DNA of 64,000 nt, taken from the NCBI RefSeq assembly GCF_958295425.1, contig NC_081136.1, forward strand, positions 3,629,311 to 3,693,310, in the 5' to 3' direction. The translations under genes were made by a program, and so were the position numbers. Source of the stretch: Solea solea. Lineage: Eukaryota; Chordata; Actinopteri; Pleuronectiformes; Soleidae. The notes under the pieces were generated by a model, which did not search any database, had not been told where the DNA came from, and worked only from the letters and a program-made list of their open reading frames with translations. Positions 12,552-23,095 of this stretch are shown in pieces; positions within the stretch are counted from its first letter, which is position 1; each line of letters starts with the position of its first letter.

Positions 12552-12746
12552 ACGGCTGTTCATCTCTAGCTCTCTCCTGTTTTTTTTTTGTCCCTTCCCT
12601 TGCAGCAACACCTGCTCAAAAAAACACTGAAAGATGCCGAGAAACAAAATGATGTATTGCCGCGTTTAACCCGACTCCTGTCTGAGGGCACAGACACACT
12701 GAGTTCAGGACACCCGAGGGACAGAAAGACAGAGAGACGTGGATGA
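12552..12746 (+). other. Weak candidate 3'-terminal exon
   Basis: A textbook acceptor (T9, GTCCCTTCCCTTGCAG, ending at 12605) is followed by a frame open for 46 codons up to TGA at 12744-12746; both other frames close within 15 codons. The conceptual start QHLLKKTLKDAEKQ is charged and helical-looking and matches no family I recognise. A 46-codon open frame after an AG is not rare, so chance is the default explanation. Confidence 0.15.
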
Positions 12747-13386
12747 AAGAGGTAGAGAGGTAGATAGAGTAAGAGCGAGAGACACGGGGGAAGAGATTAA
12801 AAGGAAGAGAGAAAGAGAGGTAATGGGGCAGAGCTAAGACTCATCCTTCCTCTGCAGCCGCCAGATGAACACCCACCTGATCACCACCCTTGGGAGCCAC
12901 CGAGCGTCGCGCAACAGCTGGCAGTGCCCCGTTTATTACCTATAGCTTATTCCCAAGCAAAAGCAACCATCAGTCTTCCATTGACAGGCGGTGACATACT
13001 GTACAGCTCAGGTGTGGTAGAATGAGGAAAGAAGAGGGGGGGGGGGGGGGGGACTATCTCAGTGACTGTGGAGAAGAAGAAGAAGAAGAAGACGGCCTGT
13101 CAGACTTAGTGAAGAACCACTGAAAGTATGCCGCCATCTTGAGTCAGCGCGAGTGTCATCACTGTGAATCATGATTATATTTAGAGCGGAGAGGAAGAGG
13201 AGCAACCAGGCGACTAATGCACATCACCTTCCCCCGGTGGAAGCTTTTGGCTGTGACTGCATGTGTGTATGTGAGAGAGAGAGAGAAAGAAAGGGAATAT
13301 TTGACTGCATATGTGGAACGCATGTGAGCCACCGTCTGACCTAGAAAAGCACTTGCACCAATCAGAAGATTGGCGGCAGTTGGACC

Positions 13387-13420
<34 letters not shown>
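12747..13420. repeat. Low-complexity cluster: GA-rich, poly-G, (GAA)n, (CA)n
   Basis: Purine-rich DNA (12720-12830) is followed by 17 consecutive G (13036-13052), (GAA)n (13071-13092), (GA)n (13274-13290) and (CA)n (13387-13420). Between them, 12855-13015 is more complex unique sequence. The open frames at 13159-13712 translate these repeats. Confidence 0.7.
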
Positions 13421-15952
13421 TCTACGGCATGAAATAGCATGTCGTGTGTGTGCCAGTTGCACACATAATTACAGAAACATGCGGTGTACAGAAATAATGA
13501 CGTGCCATGATGATGTGTGCTCCCTCTCTCTCTCTTTTCCATGTCTCCTTACACATACTGTAGCCTGGACATTAAGTGTTCCTGTACAGCAGGTGGGGCT
13601 ACAGTATCTTGGTCATTCTTCAGCAGCTAGGACTGCTGGTGGCCACACAACATCAGATTATATGCTCCTGGTTTGCTGGTTTAGACCAGGATTGAATGTT
13701 GAAATGGCATAATATCACAATGTACAAAAGGAAAATAATGGCCCGTGAAATAAACTATATACACAAAAATGAACCAATACCCTCCTCCCTAAATTATCAT
13801 TCTTCTTGTACAGTGAAGAAAAAGGAAAAACAAGTTGCAAACCCAATAGAAACAGGTATAAAGACACCATGGCTATTAAAGATTAACACACTAGGAGAAC
13901 CGCAGGTAGCTGGTGCCCTCTCTGGGGGAAAGAGAGTCCATAGATTTTTAAAAAGGCGGCACTACACTACACAGACATAGATTAAATATAATATTCACGA
14001 GTGCCAGGAGGTTCAGCAGAGTGAGTGGGTATCTGACCAGAGGTCACTGGGGGATCTTGGCGAGCAGAAAGGGCAAATAATGCGTCAGGGCAGCAGAGGC
14101 TGCTTTGAACTTTTTTGCTGCTCCTTTCGGAACCAAAAGTGGAGCGGGGGGGAGGCTGAGTGGAGGAAGCTCCTGCCTGTGGTGAAGTGGAAACACCCCG
14201 GGATCTGTGGCCTTGTTGCCCTATCTTCTGCTGAAACCTCCATCATCTCCCAGGAGTTGAATAATTGGACCTTAAATCTATCTATAAATGCAAGGAATAT
14301 CTTTTAGTTTATCGCATAACTGGCTTCAAGTTCGGCAGGTGACTTACTAAAGGGTACCAATGTGTGAAGTACCGACTTTGATATTGTTTAAATACAACAA
14401 CTAGGGATGATGATTGGATTGAAAGGAATCGGATAACATAAGAAGAAATATGTAAACGTCCTCTCATAGTTTAAGCAATATAATAACATACTATATTGGT
14501 ATAGATACTCAAGGTTGTGATATTGTGAAGCATATTCATATCAACACCACCACAGTCTGACCCATGACTAAACGACAAACAGTATTTTTCCCAGCGCTTA
14601 TGTTTGCATTGAAGCAGGTGACCTTTTCAATTATTTATAGCATGGTTATCCAAGAGTTTGTCAACAGCACGCCGCCTGATGAATATAAGATTATGTTATT
14701 ATGTTGGGTGTCAGTGGGTCTGTATGGAGCACGAGAAATAAACTATAAAAACAGGTGTTGGCTGATTACATTTAAATACGTTCAACCTTCAGTCGCACCA
14801 CTTAGGGAATTGGTTAGTAAGAAAGTGGGCCACAGAGACTTCGATAAAATGGTAACAGATGTAAAAGTTAAGAGAGGATTACTTTTTCATCTTCCCCTGC
14901 TCAAATGTTTTGGTTTTGGTGTGTTGAAAGGTGAGCCTCTTCACGTCAATGCAATGTCAAAGATTTGCGTTTCTACTGAGAAGTTTTCAACGTGACGAAA
15001 AAAAGAAGCCAATTAAAAATAAAAACTTTTTTCACCCTTGTTTAAGAAGTGCTGAAGTAAATGTTCACATGTTGGACAGATTTAAAAACCAAAAAAAAAA
15101 AAAAAGATGTATAATATAACAGGATGAGAAAGCGCAAGATTATTAAAGGCTAATTTAAGACTGACACTTCATTAAAAATCTAATTTGCATATAAATGTAA
15201 GGCTGTGAATGGTGACGCTGTAAAAGAGTTTCAGTAAAACTTGTGTGGAGTTATTGATGCAGATGGTGCATCTGTGGCAAAACGGGTGATGTAAAGTTAG
15301 AGTTGGGGCGCTTAAATTTTCGAGACACAGCTGTAATTAACGACCCTACAGAGTTAAAACCAGCCCAGCGATTCAACATTTTTATCCAGGATGAAGCAGG
15401 TCTTTATCTTGGCTAAATTGCTAATTTGAGCATCTATCAGCCAGGAAGACACAGAGAAACAATAAGGGTGAAAACTCATCATTGAGCATGAGTGAAAACC
15501 CCAGTAATGGCATGACAAACATGATCATTCTGACCATTAACCAACAACAATATGAGCTGTCTTCGCTTCAGCAAATGGTCGTGTACTGTAGAGCTTTGCT
15601 TTATCCCACCAATAGGTCACAGATTCCGGGGAGGACGCTATTGTTGTTGCTAATGTGCACTCTTCTTATGCCACAGATGAAGAAAACAAAACACCATTTT
15701 GTTTCTGAAGACGTCTTAGAAATTGCTACTCTGGGTGAACTCGGTCTGCCAGCGATATGACGTCGCTCTGCAGGCCCAGTCTAGCAAGGGCGCCAATGTG
15801 CTAAAACAAATCACAAACACGCTAACGCGATGGCGACAGGAAAGCGATGTCTATCAGCGGTTGTATGCATCCAACATGGCGACTAACAAAGAGATGTTGC
15901 TTCCATTTTAAGGGATTAGTTGTCATAAGTGGTCAACACCGCTACAAGATTT
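13421..15952. other. Unique AT-rich sequence, no gene seen
   Basis: No exon recognised. The longest open frame (14564-14995, 143 codons) has a hydrophobic start but no known domain, codon signal or neighbours, and lies in AT-rich sequence. A 15-base poly-A run sits at 15090-15104. The region around 14404-14560 resembles a decayed inverted-repeat element, but its ends are not clear. Confidence 0.4.
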
Positions 15953-16045
15953 AATTCAATTTTATTTGTATCGCATCGATTCATAACACATTATCTCAAG
16001 GCACTTTACATGGTAAGGTCAAGACCTTACAAATATTAACAGAGA
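15953..16045 (+). repeat. Dispersed repeat fragment (TTCAATTTTATTTGTAT type)
   Basis: AATTCAATTTTATTTGTATC, then ATTCATAACACATTATCTCA and AGGCACTTTACATGGTAAG: this word series is very common in fish genomes. The downstream words AGAACCAGACTCGG and TCATCTGCCAGG (16070-16105) probably belong to the same copy. Confidence 0.55.
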
Positions 16046-16105
16046 ACAGTGGAGAGAGAGAAAACTGACAGAACCAGACTCGGAGTGTTTAGTCATCTGC
16101 CAGGG

Positions 16106-16619
16106 ACGTTTTGGGGTAGAAGAGAGGAAGGGAATGGGGGATAGTGAAGGAGAGGTGGGTGAAAAGAAGAATGGAATGGAGAGAAGAAGGTGGATGACAA
16201 ATAATGACCAAGGTAATGTCCTTGCTACTAGAAAATTACAACAATTATGTTTGTTGACACTTTTTCCCGTCGCTCTGCATACGTCATCCGAATCATGTAG
16301 GTCTATCCAATTGTGTACGGAGGCATTTTCATCTACATCTCTTGGAGGTGGGAGGTGACTACACCCTTTCCAGACCAATACGCAATCTTACTGCCATTAG
16401 CCAGGCTAAGGAATTGCAATAATGGCCACCACATCAGGTGTCTGAGGACCTGTTATCCCGTGATTACCCGACCATCTTTAAAGACACGACACGTTTTACA
16501 AGCAGATGACCATTCACAGATTCATGTCCGGCCCCCGATCCATACAAACCTGCTGCAAGTGTAATTTAGAAAGGTCTGTTCATTGGTAACGTGATCAGAG
16601 GTTAATACTCCCTCCTCGT
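16106..16619. other. Unique sequence, no gene seen
   Basis: No exon or RNA gene recognised. Overlapping short open frames on both strands have no domains. Confidence 0.35.
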
Positions 16620-16930
16620 GTGTGTCTGCGTTTTAGGCTTCGTAAATAGCATCAATCCATATCCATTTTGGTGGCGAATATATGAGCCCTTTGGTTTTGC
16701 CGTCCCCCGTAAATCCATGAGGAGAGACGAGGTCTCCGCGGTGACTTTCATCAGGGCTGATTAGCCCGACAGTTACAGACACTCGGGATGCACTGGTGCC
16801 CATTTTGGAGAAGCTGGGTTATATTAGGGGTGCTTATTAAGCTCTGGATTCTGTTTGGGGGAAAAGCCTGCTTGTTGTTCAATACAAGGTATTAGAGCTT
16901 TAAGTGAAGGAAATGGATGTTGACAGACTA
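16620..16930. promoter_or_regulatory. Candidate conserved non-coding element
   Basis: Repeat-free, high-complexity sequence with retained CpGs (CGAGGTCTCCGCGGTGAC) and words such as CGTAAATAGCATCAATCC and GGGCTGATTAGCCCGAC (a homeodomain-like GGATTA/TTAGCC context). It is similar in texture to other candidates in this window. Function is not demonstrable here. Confidence 0.2.
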
Positions 16931-19080
16931 CACACGCACACAGGCTGGAAAGTGGCTCTGCCATATTGCTAAATTTGAAAACCACACCATTTCGCCCTCC
17001 TTTGTGATTTTAGCTTGTTAGAGCGGGACAAATGAGGCAACAGGCGGACAGATATTTGTAAGTTGCCACTCGCAGCAGAAGGCAGCAACTTTTTGCTTCC
17101 AGTCAACACATAAGTTATTACAATACATTACAAAAATAAATTAACTCTTACTCCTAGTGCAAAATGGCTTAATGTAAGTGATCAGAGGGAGGTAAAATCC
17201 AGTAAACTGTTTTAAGGTTCTTACTAGTGGAAGTCTAGAGCGATATAATGATTGAAATCTTCTCGAAAAGTTATGCACATTTTACAAAACAACTTTAATT
17301 TCCATGTGTACAGTAAGCTATACGATTCATGTCGATGACTTGTTAAGATAGCGATTTTGATATCATTAAGGTACTTTTTGGCGGCGACTCACAGCCATAT
17401 TTCAGCTCTGAGAGTTTGCCCCCGTGATTCCTGAGAGTCCAGAACTTCTATCAGAATAATATAAGATTCATTCATTATTAATCAACACTCAGGTTTAATT
17501 TCCAAAGGGAGTTCTTTGCCAAGATTCCTCTTTCAAGCTTGTTATTCATGTGTGATTATCTTTGAGTTATTTCTGGCATACTGTGAGAAAGGAAGTTGAT
17601 TTTGGTGTTTTAAAAGAAATGTTTACAGTCTATACAGTATCTGCGTGTTACACCTGTTTTCTATAATCACCTCATCTACGTTAGCTAGTTTTACATGTAT
17701 TAGTGAAGGTGACCTTGAACCTTTAAGAAAATCTACGGCATATTTTGAGTGCTTCCTTAGAAGGCAGCAGAGATAATACTTGTACATGGTGAGACTAAAT
17801 GCAGGTGATCAATACTGTTCTCGTTTATTGATTTTTGGGGATTATTTCATCACAAGTGTACATCGCTAACATGCCCTCCCCAGGTGAGCGAACTGGAAGT
17901 AGCTCAGCATTAACGCTGATACTCAGAGACAGTTTATTAGTGGAAAATGAGGCGAAATGTGTTCCTATGTTGACACTCAGAGGTGCATCAGCAGCCTTAA
18001 AAAATAACTAATATTACAAGAGACAAAAATGACAAGCAGGGAGAGAGGTGTTGAGAGGCCTCGGCTGCCCATATTTTTTTTTGTGGCACATTGCACTCCA
18101 GGAGAGTGCGCAACGGCCAAATAAACAACAACCATGTCAGCTCTCCACAGCCCATCAATCTCCGCTCATACCCAAGAGTCCCGTGAGCAGATAAAAAGCT
18201 AATCAAACCCTCCACCGTGTAATTCATCACTGGCTGCTCATGAACACTCTTATCTTTCACCCCTCCCACCCCCCCCACCCCTTTTCCCTTTTGGCGACGC
18301 CTCATTTCTCAGACGAGTAAGACGGCACTGGTGCTGACAAGCTAACAAATCAAATGTATCTCTGGTCTGTCCAGTCCTTATATGTCCCTGTGCAGACATT
18401 TAATCATATGACACAACATTTATTGAATATTCTGGTGTTAAAAGATCATAGCCGTTACTGTTTTTCCTGCCCAGGAGTTTTAGGTCTGAATTCCTCTTTT
18501 TCAATACAGATAATAATAAAAAAAATTAAAATAAGATAAACATGTATTGGAGCATGGACACCGTCATTGACCACCAACATTATACAGTAGGTTTCAGGTG
18601 GATGTGAAAACAATGAGTTCTCAGTCAAATCCACCCCCACCCCTTAAAAATATAGTTACTTCTGCTTTCCATAAGCCATTAAAACATACATTTGTAAACT
18701 CCAGGCTCCGAAATGGTAGCTCACAAACAGTCGGTGGCGTTGCAGTGGGATTGGTGGACCATTCTGGGGCCTTAATACCAGCAGCAGTACCATGATTCTT
18801 TCTCTAATCAAGGGAGGAGAAAGTGCCAAAGTCATGACAAAAATACTCCCTCCCTCTTGTGCTCATGTCCTACTTCACTAAGTTGGTCAACAAACCAATA
18901 AACTTGTCTGATTTGTCCAGATTTTCCAGAGAATCCCATAAGATGGGTTTGGCGATGTTTGCAGAAGTGCAGTGAAACATCTAGCTCCATGTAAGCCTGG
19001 CTCGTACTATGTCACTTTACATTTTTGATAACTGTTGCATGAGCAAAACTTGTCCAGAGACATAAAAAATTTGGTGAGAA
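16931..19080. other. Unique sequence, no gene seen
   Basis: About 2.1 kb without an exon. The stretches at 17390-17580 and 18110-18260 are complex and repeat-free and could be regulatory. The C-rich run at 18260-18290 is low complexity. Confidence 0.4.
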
Positions 19081-19081
19081 G

Positions 19082-19258
19082 GGTTATTTGGACACTCAAA
19101 ATAGACTGTAGCTGTGAGTGAGAGAGTGAATGGTTGTTTGTCTTTGTATGTTGGCCCTGTGAGGCACTAGCCTTACGCTACCCTTTGTCAGCTGTGACTG
19201 GCGTTAGCTCCCCCCATAACACTCATGTGGAGGATAAAGCAGTATAAAATGAATGGCT
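19082..19258 (+). mobile_element. SINE-like repeat, 3' half
   Basis: It carries, in order, ACTCAAAATAGACTGTAG, GAATGGTTGTTTGTCTTTG, TTGGCCCTGTGAGGCAC, TTTGTCAGCTGTGACTGGC and GTGGAGGATAAAGCAG, ending AATGAATGGCTGGATAAAT. This matches the 3' half of the copy at 57909-58213 word for word in order. The 5' head is absent. Confidence 0.7.
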
Positions 19259-19261
19259 GGA

Positions 19262-19330
19262 TAAATAATATTAGTTTGTGGACAAAACAAGACGTTTGAA
19301 AACATCGTACAAACATGACGATAACAATTG
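19262..19330 (-). mobile_element. Internal fragment of the 'GCTGCAAC' inverted-repeat family
   Basis: GTTTGTGGACAAAACAAGAC followed by TTGAAAACATCG is the internal hallmark shared with the copies at 258, 6308, 44572 and 45628. The ends are lost. Confidence 0.45.
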
Positions 19331-20373
19331 ACTGGACGTCATTTGACCCTAGTTCAACAAAGACCGGATGCAAATAATCATGAGTATCAGTGACTGTCGT
19401 GTACAAAATATTAAGCTGCATTTGTTTTTTATACCCGATGCTGAGAGTCATCGCTGTCTCAACTTGGATAAACTTAAAGAACGCCAATAACCAATGACAT
19501 GAAAAAACATCAATCAAGAAGATAAATATAGCCCCCGTTGTTTCATCCTTCTCTTTAATGCACCGTCTGAATTCCATAAGCCTGACACAGTGTTCAGCCG
19601 CCCATCCCCGTCTCGATTCGGATGCATCTCACGCAACATGTTTCTTGTGAAGAATGTGAGGCTGGAATACAAAGGAGACCTTTCAGGTTGGTTAAAGATG
19701 GACTTAATGAACATGAAGTGGAATCTACGCAGCCCGCAAAACAGCATTTCCACACTTTGATGAAGGGGAAATCATTAGCACTAATGTAGGTGCAGGGCAC
19801 ACGCTGAGGATAAAGGATGGGGGGGGAGCAGTCCATTATTGCTGTTGCAGTCATCGAAGGTTGCCACTACAACGGTGGTGAAATCCCATTATTGTAACAG
19901 AATGAATTACGGATATGCCACGCATTCAAATTGATAGGGCAAAAGGTGGGTGATGCCAGGAAATCGCTATGATTTTGTATTTATGCGTAATGAATATTTG
20001 TGCCTGCTAACCTCGTCTCTTTAAAGGGAGGGAGGAAAAATCATTTTAAGGTACATTTTCCTGTGTTTTGTCCAGTGTTACCTAATGTGACGGCATTTCA
20101 TGGTGTGGTCTTTGCTCAATGTTCTCTTGCTCTTAAAGAACTCCGAGCTCGTCGATGTTTTTGTTTTCCCGTCATTGAGTGACTTTTATCTCATGGAAAT
20201 ATGCAGCGCAAGTGACTGATCCGCCTTCTCTTTGGTGTCTTTGCTGCGGTGAATTAATTTTCAAACAGCAGGCCAGCGCTTTATTGAAACATGTCCTTTG
20301 TAGTTGCAGAGCAAGTCCAATTATGTCGCGGCTTTGTGCAAACACAGGAAGTACACACACTGTGTCGAGCTGC
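19331..20373. other. Unique sequence, no gene seen
   Basis: No exon recognised. Overlapping open frames occur on both strands at 19188-19854, and again at 20000-20391, without recognisable domains. Confidence 0.35.
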
Positions 20374-20520
20374 ACAATATGGTCATTGTGATTATTTTGA
20401 CAGATATTGTGATATTGAAAATAGGACTGATAATTTCAACTGTCAAAGTTACAATAATTTGACGTTTTTAGAGTGTGTGGACAAACAAAAATGGGACTTC
20501 TTGTCTTAAGAGCAAGACTT
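20374..20520 (-). mobile_element. Diverged fragment of an inverted-repeat element
   Basis: GAGCTGCACAATATGGTCAT is followed by ATTTTGACAGATATTGTGAT and then GTGTGTGGACAAACAAAAAT. The order resembles the 'GCTGCAAC' family, but divergence is high and the ends cannot be set. Confidence 0.3.
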
Positions 20521-20914
20521 TTGGACAATAATACTGTTTTTTTTGTTAGTTTGTTTCCCAAATTGTATCTTTATAAGATAACCGAGTGTCTCTCACTTTA
20601 AATATTGGACTTTTTTGTGTTGCAATTTCGTTTATTTATTAAATAAAAACTTATTAAATTCTTTAGTTAAGTAGGTTAAACCTTAGTAGGTTTATTCAAA
20701 CCTTGGTAGGTTTAAGCCTAAGCCTTATTTTGGTTCAATAAACTTTTCATAATATTGTTTATATACTTTATATAGCTACTAATATATTCAGTTCTTGCCT
20801 ATTTGAGACAGAGGTAAACATTTTAGTGTCTATAATCTTTAGTCTTATTTCTATGCATATTCTTAGTGTATTTTATTTTTGAATCTCTGTTATTTTCTGT
20901 TTTTGTTTGGGGGA
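20521..20914. other. AT-rich sequence with degenerate 18-bp repeats
   Basis: TAGTAGGTTTATTCAAACCT and nearby variants (AGTAGGTTAAACCTTAGTAG, TTGGTAGGTTTAAGCC) repeat at 20670-20720. No gene seen. Confidence 0.4.
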
Positions 20915-20972
20915 GCTGTCGTGAAAGCAATTTCCCCGGAGGGATTAATGAAGTATTCCTGATTCTGATTGT
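20915..20972 (+). mobile_element. LINE-type 3' tail fragment
   Basis: GCAATTTCCCCGGAGGGATTA is followed by ATGAAGTATTCCTGATTCTG ATTG. This is the typical 3' end of a fish non-LTR retrotransposon, with GATTCT-type tail repeats. A minus-strand equivalent lies at 36982-37020. No ORF of the element remains. Confidence 0.55.
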
Positions 20973-22740
20973 GATTCACATGTTTAATTCTCTGTGTTTG
21001 TTTCACTTGGAAATGTTTTTGTGTGGTTTTTGGTAATCAAACGTACAGTGAATCGTCTGTGGTGACATCTTCAACGTGTAAAAACAAAATGACAGACAGT
21101 TTGAGGGCCATCTTTCCCTGGGGGGTGCACACACCTCTGAAATTCAGCCAGCATCTGTCCATCACTCTCTTTGTATGACGACATGGAAATTTTGACATTT
21201 CTACGGCTTTAGAATTCATGGACCTGTGGGGCTTTGAGCTCGATCCCATACGAAAGAAAGAGAGGGGATCTGTATTCAACTAACTCTACTAATTATATTA
21301 TGACAATATTCAGTGGGTTTCATACTGTAGTGTGGAATCAGTTTTCCATGTGGAGGTCAAGATAAAAAATTGGGTTTTTGAAAGCCAAAAACAAACTTGA
21401 TTATCATCACAGATAAACCTTTGAAAAAGTGTGTTTTGTTATGATTACTCATTTATCAGCTCTGCAGAGGAGGTGGCATTTCATAATTGTGGCTCTAGAA
21501 TGTCAAATATATTGATAACAGAGGTAAGAATGTATATTCAGTAGGGGATCAATACTACTCACAGTACATGAAAAGATGTAGAAAAGCACCGTGATGAAGC
21601 AGATTGTAATTTTCCCCGTGTTTCTACAAGAATCCAATGCTTAATAGGAAAATGAGTATCATTTGTAACTATATCTTAACCGCCAACGCACACATTTCCA
21701 TTATACAAACACAGAAAAACAAACAAAATTGGTCAATAATCAACAATTATTAGACATCGGTGTCAAGACTAGGCCATTTACACAATAATCGGTCACGTTC
21801 GAGTGTAACGTTATAGTCATAATAAATCCAGCATTATGCCCGAATCACAACATCACACACAGCACAAACAAAGACAGATTATTTTAACATAAACTCTCTG
21901 ATACAGACCCAACAACATAATATTATTCATCAATTGCAAACCATTCCGTTCCGCCTTTTACACGATGCCACGGCTTTGATCTCACTGCAATTCCCAACCA
22001 CCAACCACCCCACCATCCCCTCCCCGGTCTGAAACGTTCTGCTCCTTTCATCTGAGCCGAGGCTAAACGAGGAACTGCCGTCTGAAAACAGGTGTTCTGG
22101 TTGTTTGATGTTCGCCCCGCGGTGCTTTTTCCGACAGGTTTGGAAACACGACGCACGATCGCAAGCCCATTCTGGCGACCCGCGACGTGCCAAAAATACA
22201 CGCAAGCTGTGTTGAATGAAAAAATAACATCTGACACACTGACTCCCTGACTGATGCTGGGACAGAAGGAGGCTGCACCCCGGAGGATGGGTCTGGGACT
22301 CGTGGCATCTATATACACACTCAACTCATTACACAAGTTAATGAGGAAGTGAGCGTGGAGTCGGCTGCTGCTCTCGGTGAAGGAGAGAGGCGACCTGCAA
22401 ACTGTGCTGCGCCATCTGACTTGTTGTGTTGTGTGTGCGTTGATTCCTTACATGCAAAATAACTTGTATGAAAACCTCTACGACAGGGAGGTCGTAGAAA
22501 AAAAAAACGTTTTTTTAACAAGGGCCAGATTTGATATTGTGAATATTTCCGGGCCCAATGGATTTACGAGGAGTCATTCTGATCTCCATGTTGGCAGAGC
22601 ACCAAGACCCGAGAGCCAGCAGGTTTAGCCTCATAATCGATTCAACATTTAAAAAGACCAGTCCAGTAGCTATATCAGATTAGAGGATAATCCTGTTTTA
22701 AATAACAACACGCAAGCACACGCAAGTGCAGTGGGAGGAT
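20973..22740. other. Unique sequence, no gene seen
   Basis: About 1.8 kb. Open frames at 21923-22336 overlap on the minus strand in slightly GC-richer DNA, but have no recognisable domain. No RNA gene seen. Confidence 0.35.
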
Positions 22741-22741
22741 T

Positions 22742-23045
22742 TTCTTTAACCTTTATTTTACAACTTTAAGATTAGAAAGACCTAGACCTCTGTGTTGAAG
22801 GAAGCCAGATTAAAAGATTTTCCCGGTTTTTCGCCTAACCTGGATGTGAAGCGGTGCTTCTTGCTGTGAGGCAACCATGCTAACCATAACTCCACCACAT
22901 GGCCTCTGTGGATTTAAAAGTCATTATACAGATCCGCTGACGGTGCATTCACTCATCCATAGTTGCTTATACTGCGTGGATCGTGGGAGTAATTGGAGCT
23001 AATCCAGAGATTGGGCGAAAGGCCACACCCTGGAGAGGTCAACTC
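22742..23045 (-). mobile_element. Two SINE-like fragments and an older repeat
   Basis: 22742-22800 (CTTTAACCTTTATTTTACAA) resembles a common fish repeat. 22842-22912 is a minus-strand tRNA-like head (plus CTTGCTGTGAGGCAACCATG, CTAACCATAACTCCACCAC). 22945-23045 is a minus-strand body/tail (plus GATTGGGCGAAAGGCCACAC). Head and tail are in the wrong order for one insertion, so at least two events are stacked. Confidence 0.55.
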
Positions 23046-23069
23046 AATTAAGAGTTTTCAAACACTTCA

Positions 23070-23095
23070 CATTACAAACATATTTGTTTGTAATG
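23070..23095. repeat. Short perfect hairpin
   Basis: The 11-bp arms CATTACAAACA and TGTTTGTAATG are separated by TATT. It is too short to interpret and could be the centre of a decayed inverted-repeat element. Confidence 0.6.

Noticed and set aside
13387..13420. Open frames across (CA)n and other microsatellites as coding
   Set aside because: They encode only dipeptide runs (HTHT, VCVC) and appear on both strands.
14564..14995. 143-codon open frame in AT-rich DNA
   Set aside because: No domain recognised and no exon signals; a chance frame is the simplest reading.
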